In this document: positions 43,165 to 52,298 of the stretch, in pieces
How positions within the stretch are numbered: the first letter of the stretch is position 1
How the letters are laid out: every line of letters begins with the position of its first letter
Source of the DNA: Mycolicibacterium monacense
GTDB taxonomy: Bacteria; Actinomycetota; Actinomycetes; Mycobacteriales; Mycobacteriaceae
Direction of reading: 5' to 3'
Assembly (NCBI RefSeq): GCF_010731575.1
Contig: NZ_AP022617.1
Coordinates: 4,030,001 to 4,094,000, forward strand
DNA length: 64,000 bases
Position numbers and translations under genes: made by a program
Notes under the pieces: generated by a model
Told to the model about the DNA's origin: nothing
The model's input: only the letters and a program-made list of their open reading frames with translations
Databases searched by the model: none

Positions 43165-45429
43165 ATGACCGACGGATTCGCACTTCGGCCGGTCACAGCG
43201 GGTCAGCCGGGGCACAATTCAGGGGTGCCGAACCCACCCGTCGAGCCCGAGTTCGGCGTGGTGTGCGACGTGGACGGGGTGCTGACGATCACCCATGTGC
43301 GACGGCAGCTGGGACGGGTGAGCGCGCTGTTCAACCGCAGTCCCCGGGACCGCCGATCGGTGCTGGGCATGCCGCATCTGCTGCGCCACCTCGCGCACTC
43401 CGACCTCGCGCCGCCGGTGTTCTACCTGACCGCCGCACCGGATCTGTCCGGGCCGATGATCAGCGACGCGCTGCACCGCAACGGCTACCCGACCGGTACG
43501 GCGTTGCCTGCGGGAGGTGACCTCGCCCCCGGCTGGCTCGTCGGGCACAGCCTGGCACCCAAACGCGCTGCACTCGACGCCCTGGCCGAACAACACCCGC
43601 AGCTGCGTTGGATTCTGGTCGGTGACGACGCGGGACCGGATCCGGAGCTCTTCGCCGACTTCGCCCGCCGCCATCCGGGCCGGGTGGCGGTGATCGCTCT
43701 GCGCCAGGACCGCCGCCAACCGAGGCGGATCCTCCGGGGCGACGAACTGCCCGGCGTGACCGTGGTGGCGGCGCCGAACGCCGAGGAGATCCTGCCGGAA
43801 CTCGACGCGAGCCTGGGCCTGCGGCCACAGCAGCGCACCGCCGTCGACGCCTGGTTCCTCACCGCGGACGAACGCGGCAACGACGCCACCCGGCTGCGCG
43901 CCTGGACCGCGGGCAACGCCGTCCGCCCGCTCGTGCACGGGCGGACCTACTTCGCCGCACTGGCCGAGGCCCTGGCCGCCGCGGGGCCGGGCGACGTGGT
44001 CCTGTTCGCCGCGTGGCGCGCCGACTCCGACGAGCTGCTCACCGACGGCGGGCCGACGATCGCCGAGGCGCTCGCCGCGGCCGCTCGACGAGGGGCGCTG
44101 GTCCGCGGGCTGATGTGGCGCGCGCATCTCGGCACCTTCGGCTACCACCTCGAGCAGAATCGCGCCTTCGCCGCCGCCATGGCCGCCGCCGGCGTGGAAG
44201 TGCTTCTGGACCAGCGGATCCGCGCCTTGGGCAGCCACCACCAGAAGGCCGTGGTGATCCGCTACGCCGGACGGCCCCGCGACGATGTGGCGTTCGTCGG
44301 CGGAATCGATTTCGACCGCGGCAGCCGCGACGACGCCGGCCACCGCGGTGACCCGCAGCCGGAGACGTCCGACGACCTCTACGGCGCCACCCCCGCCCGG
44401 CACGACATCCAGGTCGAGGTGCACGGGCCCGCCGTCCGCGAGGTCGAGGACGCGATCCGGGAACGCTGGGACGATCCCGCGGCCATGACCCGGCTGCCCT
44501 GGCATGTCGTCGGCGACTGGATCAACGGCTCACCGCGTACCGCGTCGCGGCTGCCGCCGCCCGAGCCGGATCCGCCCGCCGCCGGCGACTGTGCGCTGCA
44601 GATCCTGCGGACCTATCCGCGCCGCCGTCCGGCCCACCCGTTCGCACCGCTCGGCGAGCGCAGCGTCGCCCGCGGCTACGCCAAGGCGTTGCGGCGCGCT
44701 CGCCGGCTGGTCTACCTCGAAGACCAGTACCTGTGGTCGGTGGACGTCGCGCGCATCTTCGCCGCGGCGCTGCGCCGCTCACCCGACCTGCACCTGATCG
44801 CCGTCGTGCCGCGCCGCGTCGACCAGAAGGTGGCCACCCGCGCGGCCGAGTTGGGTCAGCTGGAGGCCATGGCCATGGTGCGGGCCGCGGGCGGCGCGCG
44901 GGTCCAGATCTACGACATCGAGAACGACGAGGGCCGGCCGATCTACGTGCACGCCAAGGTGTGCATCGTCGACGACGTCTGGGCGGTGGTCGGCAGCAAC
45001 AACCTGAACAACCGCTCCTGGACCCATGATTCGGAGTTGGCGGCCGCGATCATCGACGACGAGCGCGATCCCCGCGCACCGGAGGATCCCGGCGGATTGG
45101 GCGACGGGGCCCGGCGCTTCGCACGCCGGCTGCGGCTCGACCTGATGCGCGAACACGTGGGCTTCGAGGATGGCCTCGATGACGATGACGATCTGCTCGA
45201 CCCCGACCGCGCGGCGGCCACCGTGCGCGCGCGGGCGGAGGCGCTCGACGCGTGGCATGCCGACGGATGCCGGGGGCCGCGGCCGCCAGGGCGCTTGCGC
45301 CCCCACGTTCTCGACCACGACCGTGCCCGGCCACCGGCCCGGCACCGGTGGTTGACCATCCCCGCCTACCGGATCGTGCTCGATCCGGACGGGCGGCCGC
45401 TGGGAATGCGACTGCGCCGCGCCTACTGA
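43165..45429 (+). CDS. App1-type HAD phosphatase fused to phospholipase D
   Basis: About 754 residues from ATG 43165 (a GTG at 43225 is an alternative). The N-terminal ~210 residues look like a phosphatidate-phosphatase App1/LNS2 domain: VVCDVDGVLTITHV carries the DxD catalytic motif, then FYLTAAPDL, KRAALDALAEQHP and ILVGDDAGPDPELFADFARRHPGRV. The C-terminal part is a phospholipase D with two HKD motifs: LGSHHQKAVVI (the Asp displaced by an insert) and YVHAKVCIVDDVWAVVGSNNLNNRS. The pair could remove a headgroup and then the phosphate from a lipid. There is no signal peptide. Confidence 0.82.
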   Translation: MTDGFALRPVTAGQPGHNSGVPNPPVEPEFGVVCDVDGVLTITHVRRQLGRVSALFNRSPRDRRSVLGMPHLLRHLAHSDLAPPVFYLTAAPDLSGPMISDALHRNGYPTGTALPAGGDLAPGWLVGHSLAPKRAALDALAEQHPQLRWILVGDDAGPDPELFADFARRHPGRVAVIALRQDRRQPRRILRGDELPGVTVVAAPNAEEILPELDASLGLRPQQRTAVDAWFLTADERGNDATRLRAWTAGNAVRPLVHGRTYFAALAEALAAAGPGDVVLFAAWRADSDELLTDGGPTIAEALAAAARRGALVRGLMWRAHLGTFGYHLEQNRAFAAAMAAAGVEVLLDQRIRALGSHHQKAVVIRYAGRPRDDVAFVGGIDFDRGSRDDAGHRGDPQPETSDDLYGATPARHDIQVEVHGPAVREVEDAIRERWDDPAAMTRLPWHVVGDWINGSPRTASRLPPPEPDPPAAGDCALQILRTYPRRRPAHPFAPLGERSVARGYAKALRRARRLVYLEDQYLWSVDVARIFAAALRRSPDLHLIAVVPRRVDQKVATRAAELGQLEAMAMVRAAGGARVQIYDIENDEGRPIYVHAKVCIVDDVWAVVGSNNLNNRSWTHDSELAAAIIDDERDPRAPEDPGGLGDGARRFARRLRLDLMREHVGFEDGLDDDDDLLDPDRAAATVRARAEALDAWHADGCRGPRPPGRLRPHVLDHDRARPPARHRWLTIPAYRIVLDPDGRPLGMRLRRAY

Positions 45430-45451
45430 CCCCCCGTGATAGGCAGGACGG

Positions 45452-46090
45452 GTGGACCCCCAACCGCCGCTGCTGTTCGCGCTCGACCTCACCGGGACCT
45501 TCGTCTTCGGGCTCAACGGGGCGTTGACGGCGTTGCGCGCGACGCACCTCGACGTGGTGGGGGTGGTGACCCTCGGCATGACGACGGCGTTGGGCGGGGG
45601 TGTGATCCGCGACGTCCTGATCGGTGCGCTGCCGCCGGCGACGTTCCAATACTGGCCGTACTTCGCGCTCGCCGTGGGCGGGGCAATGATCGCGTTCGTC
45701 CTGAACCGCTGGCTCGAGCGGCTGAAGATGTCGATCACCGTGCTCGACGCGATCGGGTTGAGCGTGTTCGCCGTGATCGGGGCGAGCAAGGCGCTGGCCT
45801 TCGGCCTCGGCGTCGCGCCGGCGGTGCTGCTCGGGGTCATCACCGCCGTCGGGGGCGGCACGATCCGCGACGCGCTCGTCGGACAGGTACCCACGGTGTT
45901 ACGCAGTGAGCTGTACGCGATCCCCGCCCTGGTGGCCGCGATGATCACCGTCGTCGCGATCCGATTGGACGTCTACGGATTGCCGGCCGCGCTCGGGGCC
46001 GCAGCCGTCTGTTTCGTCATCCGGATGCTCGGCGTCCGGTACCAACTCAACGCACCACGCCCGCCCGGGTTCCGGGCGGACTCGTCGTAG
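45452..46090 (+). CDS. TRIC/UPF0126-family membrane protein
   Basis: 212 residues with about seven transmembrane helices and the internal duplication of this family: GGGVIRDVLIGALPP and GGGTIRDALVGQVPT are the repeated pore-lining motifs. Bacterial TRIC channels conduct potassium and other small cations, and some UPF0126 proteins have been linked to glycine uptake. The start is GTG 45452. It lies 22 bp after the phospholipase D gene and 55 bp before the DedA gene, so all may be co-transcribed. Confidence 0.85.
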   Translation: MDPQPPLLFALDLTGTFVFGLNGALTALRATHLDVVGVVTLGMTTALGGGVIRDVLIGALPPATFQYWPYFALAVGGAMIAFVLNRWLERLKMSITVLDAIGLSVFAVIGASKALAFGLGVAPAVLLGVITAVGGGTIRDALVGQVPTVLRSELYAIPALVAAMITVVAIRLDVYGLPAALGAAAVCFVIRMLGVRYQLNAPRPPGFRADSS

Positions 46091-46145
46091 CCCCGGGCGG
46101 CCGCGGTGTTTCGGTTGCGGGCGACCCGGGCACCGAAGGAGGGTG

Positions 46146-46748
46146 ATGGACTCCCTGCTCGGCGCGCTCGGGCATGCGTGGTGGGCCTATCCGCTCCTTC
46201 TCGCCTTCTGCACATTCGACGCCGTCGTACCCGTCATCCCGAGCGAGACCGGTCTGATCACGGGCGGAATCCTCTCCGCGGACGGCGCGATGTCACTGCC
46301 CCTGGTGATCGCCATGGCCTCGATCGGATCGTTCGTCGGTGACAACCTGGCGTACTGGATCGGAAGGTCGGCCGAGGACCGGGCCTGCCGGTGGATCACC
46401 CGTGGAGAGAAGGGGCGTCGAGGTCTGGACTGGGCGCGGCGGGAACTCGACGAGCACGGCGGATCGATCATCATCGTGGCGCGGTTCATCCCCGGTGGTC
46501 GGACGCCGACGATGATCGCCTGCGGGATACTCGAATTCCCGTACCGCCGGTTCCTCGCCTTCGACGCCGTCGCCGCCGTTCTCTGGGGAAGTATCAACAC
46601 GCTGATCGGCTTCATCGGAGGGAAGGCGTTCGCCGAGAACACGATCGGCGCGTTCGCGGTGTCATTCGGGGTGGCGGTCGCCGTGGGCGGCGCCGTCGAG
46701 GTGGTGCGCAGGATGCGCCGCAAGCCCGAGCCCGCCGGGCAGCGCTAG
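46146..46748 (+). CDS. DedA-family membrane protein
   Basis: 200 residues from ATG 46146 (AGGAGGG directly upstream; GTG 46143 is possible). The DedA signatures are present: FDAVVPVIPSETGLITGG near the N-terminus, GDNLAYWIGR, and the arginine-bearing motif VARFIPGGRTPTMIACGI, followed by a terminal membrane hairpin. DedA proteins (undecaprenyl-phosphate or phosphatidylethanolamine flippases in other bacteria) act in lipid recycling and membrane homeostasis. The neighbouring phospholipase D fusion makes a lipid-related role sensible. Confidence 0.87.
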   Translation: MDSLLGALGHAWWAYPLLLAFCTFDAVVPVIPSETGLITGGILSADGAMSLPLVIAMASIGSFVGDNLAYWIGRSAEDRACRWITRGEKGRRGLDWARRELDEHGGSIIIVARFIPGGRTPTMIACGILEFPYRRFLAFDAVAAVLWGSINTLIGFIGGKAFAENTIGAFAVSFGVAVAVGGAVEVVRRMRRKPEPAGQR

Positions 46749-46781
46749 GATGGCGCGGTCACCGCGTGGGATGGTGGTGGT

Positions 46782-47630
46782 ATGGACCTGATGCCGGCGG
46801 CGTTCATCGGACACGGCAGCCCCATGAACGCGCTCGAAGTCAACCGCTACACCTCGGCCTGGCGAGCGTTCGGTGAGCAGGTCACCCGTCCGCGCGCGAT
46901 CCTGGTCATCAGCGCGCACTGGTACATCAACGCGACCGCGGTCACGGCGATGCCGCGGCCCAGGACGATCCACGACTTCTACGGGTTCCCGCAGGAACTG
47001 TTCGACGTGCAGTATCCCGCCCCGGGCCTGCCCGGACTCGCCGACGAGGTCAGCGAGGTCGTCCACCCGACGTGGGTGGGCGCCGACGTCGACAGCTGGG
47101 GCATCGATCACGGCACCTGGTCGGTGCTGGTCCACGCCTTCCCCGACGCGTCGATACCCGTCGTCCAGCTTTCGGTCAACGCCGACAAACCGCTCGAGTA
47201 CCACCTGGAACTCGGCGCCAAGCTGGCCCCGCTGCGCGAACGCGGCGTGCTGATCCTGGCCAGCGGCAACGTCGTTCACAATCTGCGGGCGATGGACTGG
47301 AACCTCGACACCGGTTACGACTGGGCCCACCGATTCGACGACGCCGCCCGGGAGGTGATCCTGTCGGAGCCCTCGCGGGCGCCGGGTCTGCACGGTCACA
47401 GCGACTTCGACATCGCGGTGCCGACCCCCGACCACTTCATCCCGTGGCTGTATCTGGCGGGGCTGGCGTCGACCGCCGCCGACAGTGTCGACATCCTCGT
47501 CGACGGCTACTCCTACGGATCCCTGTCGATGACGGCCTACACGCTGGGAGCGGCTACGGTCACCGGGTCCGAAGACGCTGCCGCCCAACAGCAACCACCT
47601 CAGGCACCGGCCGACGCCTCGAACATCTGA
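46782..47630 (+). CDS. LigB-type extradiol dioxygenase (4,5-DOPA dioxygenase family)
   Basis: 282 residues. Metal-binding His residues fall in AAFIGHGSPMNAL, LVISAHWYINATA and the acid-base region IDHGTWSVLVHAFPDA; LASGNVVHNLRAMDW matches the YgiD/DODA branch. The enzyme opens catechol rings using a metal (zinc or iron) and O2. The last 20 residues are a low-complexity Ala/Gln/Pro tail. It ends 2 bp from the convergent flavoprotein gene, and a GGTGGT upstream of the ATG may be its ribosome-binding site. Confidence 0.88.
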   Translation: MDLMPAAFIGHGSPMNALEVNRYTSAWRAFGEQVTRPRAILVISAHWYINATAVTAMPRPRTIHDFYGFPQELFDVQYPAPGLPGLADEVSEVVHPTWVGADVDSWGIDHGTWSVLVHAFPDASIPVVQLSVNADKPLEYHLELGAKLAPLRERGVLILASGNVVHNLRAMDWNLDTGYDWAHRFDDAAREVILSEPSRAPGLHGHSDFDIAVPTPDHFIPWLYLAGLASTAADSVDILVDGYSYGSLSMTAYTLGAATVTGSEDAAAQQQPPQAPADASNI

Positions 47631-47632
47631 CG

Positions 47633-49417
47633 CTAGGGCCAGCGGGTGTCGAGGATGTCCAGGGCATTCGGCAGCTTCGCGCGGTAGCGCGCCCGGTCGG
47701 CCTGTTTGAACGGCACCCACCACGGCGCCTGGAACAGTTCGACGATCTTGACCATCGGACCGCGATAACCCGACGCCTGCAGCACACCGTTCGCGGCGTA
47801 CCGCCCACCCTCGTTGGCGCCCTCCATCGTGGTGACGTTCTGGTCGGTCTTGACCCACTCACCCGCGAGGAACAGGTTGTCGATACCGGTCACGGCTTCG
47901 GGTCGGCGGGCCCACGAACCGGGGTCCTGGATGAACAGCGGTTCGTCGTTGCGAACCTCCGGGGTTCCCGGGGCGATGATCGCCGGGTCGAGGAACCACG
48001 AGTGCAGCATGTCGTCGGTGAGCACGGTGTCGGTGTCGTTGAGGTGCGCCTTGATCTGCGCCCAGGCCTCCCGCGCGATCTCCTCCGGCGTGCAGTCCCG
48101 GGCGCTTCTGCGGTTGAAGTTACCCGCGGTCGTCCAGTCCGAGATGATCGCCGACAGACAGTCCTTGACCGTGCCGTCGCCGTAGCTGCTCAGCTTCCGC
48201 TTCCAGAACTGCGCCTCGCTGATCGAGGTGATCGCCCAGCCCGAATCGACATAGTTCACATGGCCTTTCGTGACGTCGACCCGCTCCCTGAGATAGAACA
48301 TCAACCCGTTCATCCATTCGGTGCGCAGCAGTGCGACATCGGCCAGTTTCGGGTCTGCGGCGACGACGTCGGGCGTGAGCACCGCGGCGAGCTTCTCGCA
48401 CGGGATCGCGCTGACGTACCAGTCGGCGACCACCGGCTGCGCCACGCCACCTGGGCCCACGACGGTGGCCGACGCGATGTGCTGACCGTCCGGGGTCAAC
48501 CGGGCCAGCGCCTGACCCACGTGGAACGTCACCCCCTTCGACCGCAGATGGGCGACCCAGGGGTCGAGCCACTGTGAACTCGTCGGGCCGTTGAGCACGC
48601 GGTCGAAACCCTTGTTGTCATAGTCGTTGCCGAGCAACAGGATCGACCACACCGAGGCCTCACCGACCAGGCCGATGGAATGCGCGCTGGCGTCCTTGGA
48701 CTTCGACGCCGCCAGATTGCGGATGATGCCGTCGGCGAGGTAGCGGTTGTACTCGTGTGACCGCTTGTTCGCGCCGATGTAGTCCTCCCACGTCATGTTC
48801 TCCCACTGCCCGAGCTTGCGCTCGTCGCAGCTGGTCACGTAGACCGCCAACTTCTGCGCCGCATAGGCCGCCTCCCACAGCGGCAGCCGGTACAGCGTCT
48901 GGAACACGGTGGTCACCGACTCGATGAACGCCTTCGGGGTGACCGGATTCGGCAAAGTAGGCAACGGGAATGGCAGCGGCACAGTGAGATCGGCGCGGTT
49001 GAGTCCCGAATGCAGATATGACGTCGCCCTGGTGAGGTTCTGCCACGTGCCGTGGCTGTTGCCGGGGAACGGGATTCGCCGCATCGTGTCGGTGACGTTG
49101 CGGTAGAAGCCGGGGAAGAACCGGAAGCCGTGTTCAGCGGGCAGCGGCGTGGCACCCGAGTCCGGCACGGGAATGGATCTGGCCTTGCCGCCCAGCGCTT
49201 TTCGCTCGTACACGGTGACGGTGTAGCCGCGGTCGACGAGTTCGTGCGCGGCCGTCAACCCCGCGATGCCGGCGCCGAACACCGCCACCGACATACCGCG
49301 CGGTGCGGCGCGCGCCTGCGGCGGTGCGGACGTCAGCGTCGCGGCGGCCAGACCGGCGGTGGCGGTGCCCGCCAGGAACGACCGGCGCGACACCTGCTGT
49401 TGATGAACCCGACCCAT
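47633..49417 (-). CDS. Tat-exported FAD-dependent amine-oxidase-family flavoprotein
   Basis: 594 residues. The N-terminus carries a Tat signal (VSRRSFLAGTATAGLAAATLTS, with the twin Arg), so a folded FAD enzyme is exported. The Rossmann FAD motif SVAVFGAGIAGLTAAHELVDRGYTVTVYE follows the signal, and GIDNLFLAGEWVKTDQNVTTMEGANEGG closes the FAD site. The family includes phytoene-desaturase- and hydroxysqualene-dehydroxylase-like enzymes. The substrate is not known; the lipid and isoprenoid setting is suggestive only. Confidence 0.85.
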   Translation of the reverse strand: MGRVHQQQVSRRSFLAGTATAGLAAATLTSAPPQARAAPRGMSVAVFGAGIAGLTAAHELVDRGYTVTVYERKALGGKARSIPVPDSGATPLPAEHGFRFFPGFYRNVTDTMRRIPFPGNSHGTWQNLTRATSYLHSGLNRADLTVPLPFPLPTLPNPVTPKAFIESVTTVFQTLYRLPLWEAAYAAQKLAVYVTSCDERKLGQWENMTWEDYIGANKRSHEYNRYLADGIIRNLAASKSKDASAHSIGLVGEASVWSILLLGNDYDNKGFDRVLNGPTSSQWLDPWVAHLRSKGVTFHVGQALARLTPDGQHIASATVVGPGGVAQPVVADWYVSAIPCEKLAAVLTPDVVAADPKLADVALLRTEWMNGLMFYLRERVDVTKGHVNYVDSGWAITSISEAQFWKRKLSSYGDGTVKDCLSAIISDWTTAGNFNRRSARDCTPEEIAREAWAQIKAHLNDTDTVLTDDMLHSWFLDPAIIAPGTPEVRNDEPLFIQDPGSWARRPEAVTGIDNLFLAGEWVKTDQNVTTMEGANEGGRYAANGVLQASGYRGPMVKIVELFQAPWWVPFKQADRARYRAKLPNALDILDTRWP

Positions 49418-49516
49418 GACCCACCGCCCTGTCGCGGAACCCCGTCAGAGCGATAAGTTAATGGTGATTCGCGTCACAACCGCGCATTTGGCCCGGGTTT
49501 GCGCGTGTCGGATGCG

Positions 49517-50209
49517 TCAGCGCGGTGGTTTGACCGCGGCGTGCAGGGCGACGATGCCTCCGGTGAGGTTGCGCCACCGCACCTGCGACCAGCCGGCGGC
49601 CTCGATCCGCCGCGCCAGACCCGCCTGATCCGGCCAGGCGCGGATCGATTCGGCGAGATACACGTAGGCGTCGGGGTTGGAGGCCACCGCCCGCGCCATC
49701 CGCGGCAGCGCCTTCATCAGGTACTCCTTGTAGAGCGTGGCGAACGCACGGTTGGTCGGCGTGGAGAACTCGCACACCACCAGCCGGCCACCCGGCCGGG
49801 TCACGCGGGCCATCTCCTCGAGGCCCGCGACATGGTCGACCACGTTGCGCAGCCCGAAGCTGATGGTGACCGCGTCGAACGACTCGTCGGCGAACGGCAG
49901 CCTGGTCGCATCGCCGGCGACCTTCGGCACGTCGCGCTGCCGGCCCGCCGAGAGCATCCCGACCGAGAAGTCCGCGGCCACGCACCACGCACCGGAGGCG
50001 GCGAGTTCGACCGTCGACACCGCGGTGCCGGCGGCCAGGTCGAGCACCTTGTCGCCGGGGCCGATGCCCAGCGCCGCACAGGTCTCGCGCCGCCAGAACC
50101 GGTCCTGTCCGAGCGAGAGCACGGTGTTGGTCAGGTCGTAGCGGCGGGCCACCGCGTCGAACATCGACGCGACCTCGTGGGGGTTCTTGTCCAACGTCGC
50201 CCGGCTCAC
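49517..50209 (-). CDS. menG: Demethylmenaquinone methyltransferase
   Basis: 230 residues from GTG 50209. SAM motif [33 protein letters not shown] and [16 protein letters not shown] are the UbiE/MenG signatures, and the first helix [26 protein letters not shown] is also typical. It adds the C-methyl group in the last step of menaquinone synthesis. It sits near menJ and grcC1, which supply and modify the tail. The M. tuberculosis orthologue is Rv0558, next to mgtA. Confidence 0.94.
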   Translation of the reverse strand: MSRATLDKNPHEVASMFDAVARRYDLTNTVLSLGQDRFWRRETCAALGIGPGDKVLDLAAGTAVSTVELAASGAWCVAADFSVGMLSAGRQRDVPKVAGDATRLPFADESFDAVTISFGLRNVVDHVAGLEEMARVTRPGGRLVVCEFSTPTNRAFATLYKEYLMKALPRMARAVASNPDAYVYLAESIRAWPDQAGLARRIEAAGWSQVRWRNLTGGIVALHAAVKPPR

Positions 50210-50280
50210 GACGCCGACGCTACCTGTGAATCCGCTGCCACCGGGAATGGGGGACGCCGCCGGCGCCCTTGTAACGCGGT

Positions 50281-51105
50281 ATGAGCGGAAAAGTCTGGTT
50301 CATCACTGGTACATCGCGCGGGTTCGGCCGGGAATGGGCGATCGCCGCGCTCGAACGGGGGGACCGCGTGGCCGCGACCGCGCGGGACACCGCGACGCTG
50401 GCCGATCTCGTCGAGAAGTTCGGCGACGCGCTGCTGCCGATCGCCCTCGACGTCACCGACCGCGAAGCCGACTTCGCGGCGGTCCAACAGGCCCACGACC
50501 ACTTCGGACGCCTCGACATCGTGGTCAACAACGCCGGCTACGGACAGTTCGGCTTCATCGAGGAGCTCTCCGAACAGGAGGCGCGCGACCAGATCGAGAC
50601 GAACGTCTTCGGGGCGTTGTGGATCACCCAGGCGGCCCTGCCGTACCTGCGGGAGCAGCGCGGCGGCCACATCGTGCAGGTGTCGTCGATCGGCGGGATC
50701 AGCGCCTTCGCGAACGTCGGCATCTATCACGCGTCGAAGTGGGCGCTGGAAGGATTCTCGCAGGCACTCGCGCAGGAGGTGGCCCCGTTCGGCGTGCACG
50801 TCACGCTGATCGAGCCGGGCGGTTTCTCCACCGACTGGGCGGGTCCGTCGGCCAAGCACGCCACCCCGCTGCCCGATTACGCGGAGATCAAGGAGGAGGC
50901 GCAGCGGGCCCGCAGCCAACGCGCCGCCAACCCGGGCGATCCGAAGGCGTCGGCACGCGCGATCCTCAAGGTCGTCGACGCCGAGAATCCGCCGCTGCGG
51001 GTGTTCTTCGGTGAGGTGCCGCTGGGCATCGCGAAGGCCGACTACGAGAACCGGCTCAAGACGTGGGAGGAGTGGCAGCCCGTCGCGATCGAAGCGCAGG
51101 GCTGA
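50281..51105 (+). CDS. Short-chain dehydrogenase/reductase
   Basis: 274 residues. NAD(P)-binding motif [16 protein letters not shown], and active-site pair [12 protein letters not shown] (Tyr-x3-Lys) with the preceding Ser (VQVSSIGG) are all present. It belongs to the classical SDR group that includes many mycobacterial oxidoreductases. The substrate is unknown. Inserted between menG and mgtA on the other strand, it breaks the order known from M. tuberculosis. Its 3' end faces mgtA with 3 bp between stops. Confidence 0.88.
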   Translation: MSGKVWFITGTSRGFGREWAIAALERGDRVAATARDTATLADLVEKFGDALLPIALDVTDREADFAAVQQAHDHFGRLDIVVNNAGYGQFGFIEELSEQEARDQIETNVFGALWITQAALPYLREQRGGHIVQVSSIGGISAFANVGIYHASKWALEGFSQALAQEVAPFGVHVTLIEPGGFSTDWAGPSAKHATPLPDYAEIKEEAQRARSQRAANPGDPKASARAILKVVDAENPPLRVFFGEVPLGIAKADYENRLKTWEEWQPVAIEAQG

Positions 51106-51108
51106 CGG

Positions 51109-52236
51109 TCAGGCCGCGCGCAACCGACGCAGGCCTGCGACCGCCTCGTAATGGCCGATCAGCTCGTCGCAGATCGCCGGCCAGGTGCGGTCGAGCACGC
51201 TGCGCCGGGCGGCCGGCGAATACCGTGGCCGCTCGGCGATCAGATGGTCGACCGATTCGCTGAGCCTGTCTTCGAATTCGGTGACGTCGAGCAGCAGGCC
51301 GGTCCGGTACGGGGCGACCAGGTCCCGTGGCCCACCGGCGTTCGGGGCGATCACCGGAAGACCCGAGGCCATGGCCTCCTGCACCGCCTGGCAGAACGTC
51401 TCGTGCTCGCCGGGGTGGACGAAGACGTCCATGCTGGCGTACGCGGCGGCCAACGCATCACCGTAGAGCGCACCGGTGAAAACTGCTGTGGGCATCAGGG
51501 ATTCGAGCTTCATGCGGTCGACGCCGTCACCGACCACCACGACCTGCAGGTCCGTGCGGGCGCTGAGCGCCGCCAGCCGCTCGACGTGCTTCTCCGGCGC
51601 CAGCCGCCCGACGAACCCGACGATCGGCTCACCGTGCGGAGACCACCGTCGGCGCAACTCGTGGTCGCGGGCCGACGGTGCGAAGCCCGTGATGTCCACG
51701 CCGCGCGCCCAGCGGTGCACCCGCGGGACGCCGTGCGACGCGAGGTTCTCCATCGCCGAGGTCGACGGCGCCAGCGTGCGGTCGGCGCGGCTGTGCAGGT
51801 GCCGCGTCCACGCCCACGCGGCGCGCGACATCGCACCGACACCGTAGCTCTGCGCGAACCCCGCGACGTCGGTCTGGAACACCGCGACCGTCGGGATCCC
51901 GAGATGGCGCGCGGCGTGCAGACCGCCGTAGCCGAGCAGCGCCGGCGACGCCAGATGAACGACGTCAGGGTCGAATCCGCGCAGCACGCCCACCATCCGG
52001 GGCCGCGGCACGCCCAGCGGCAGGGAGGTCACCTTCGGGAACATCCGCGACGGCACCCGGTGCACCCGGACCCCGTCGTGCACTCGCTCGGCCGGCGGTT
52101 CACCGCGCGGGGTGTCCGGGGCGATGACGATCACCTCGTGTCCGGTGCGGCGCAGATGCTCGAGCACCCGCAGCACGGAATTGGTGACTCCGTTGACGTT
52201 GGGCAGGAATGACTCCGTGACGATCGCAACGCGCAC
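51109..52236 (-). CDS. mgtA: GDP-mannose-dependent alpha-mannosyltransferase
   Basis: 375 residues from GTG 52236. GT4/GT-B signatures: [17 protein letters not shown] at the N-terminus, [20 protein letters not shown] at the donor domain, and [33 protein letters not shown] with the E-x7-E site. It is the probable orthologue of M. tuberculosis MgtA (Rv0557, once PimB), which mannosylates a glucuronosyl diacylglycerol and so builds a lipomannan-like glycolipid. It starts about 60 bp after the stop of the large unknown four-gene cluster and is on the same strand. Confidence 0.9.
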   Translation of the reverse strand: MRVAIVTESFLPNVNGVTNSVLRVLEHLRRTGHEVIVIAPDTPRGEPPAERVHDGVRVHRVPSRMFPKVTSLPLGVPRPRMVGVLRGFDPDVVHLASPALLGYGGLHAARHLGIPTVAVFQTDVAGFAQSYGVGAMSRAAWAWTRHLHSRADRTLAPSTSAMENLASHGVPRVHRWARGVDITGFAPSARDHELRRRWSPHGEPIVGFVGRLAPEKHVERLAALSARTDLQVVVVGDGVDRMKLESLMPTAVFTGALYGDALAAAYASMDVFVHPGEHETFCQAVQEAMASGLPVIAPNAGGPRDLVAPYRTGLLLDVTEFEDRLSESVDHLIAERPRYSPAARRSVLDRTWPAICDELIGHYEAVAGLRRLRAA

Positions 52237-52298
52237 ACACCGAGGGTTTCAGCGCCGCCTGTCGCGCAGGTTGCCTGTCGGGGTACAGGACACGAAGA

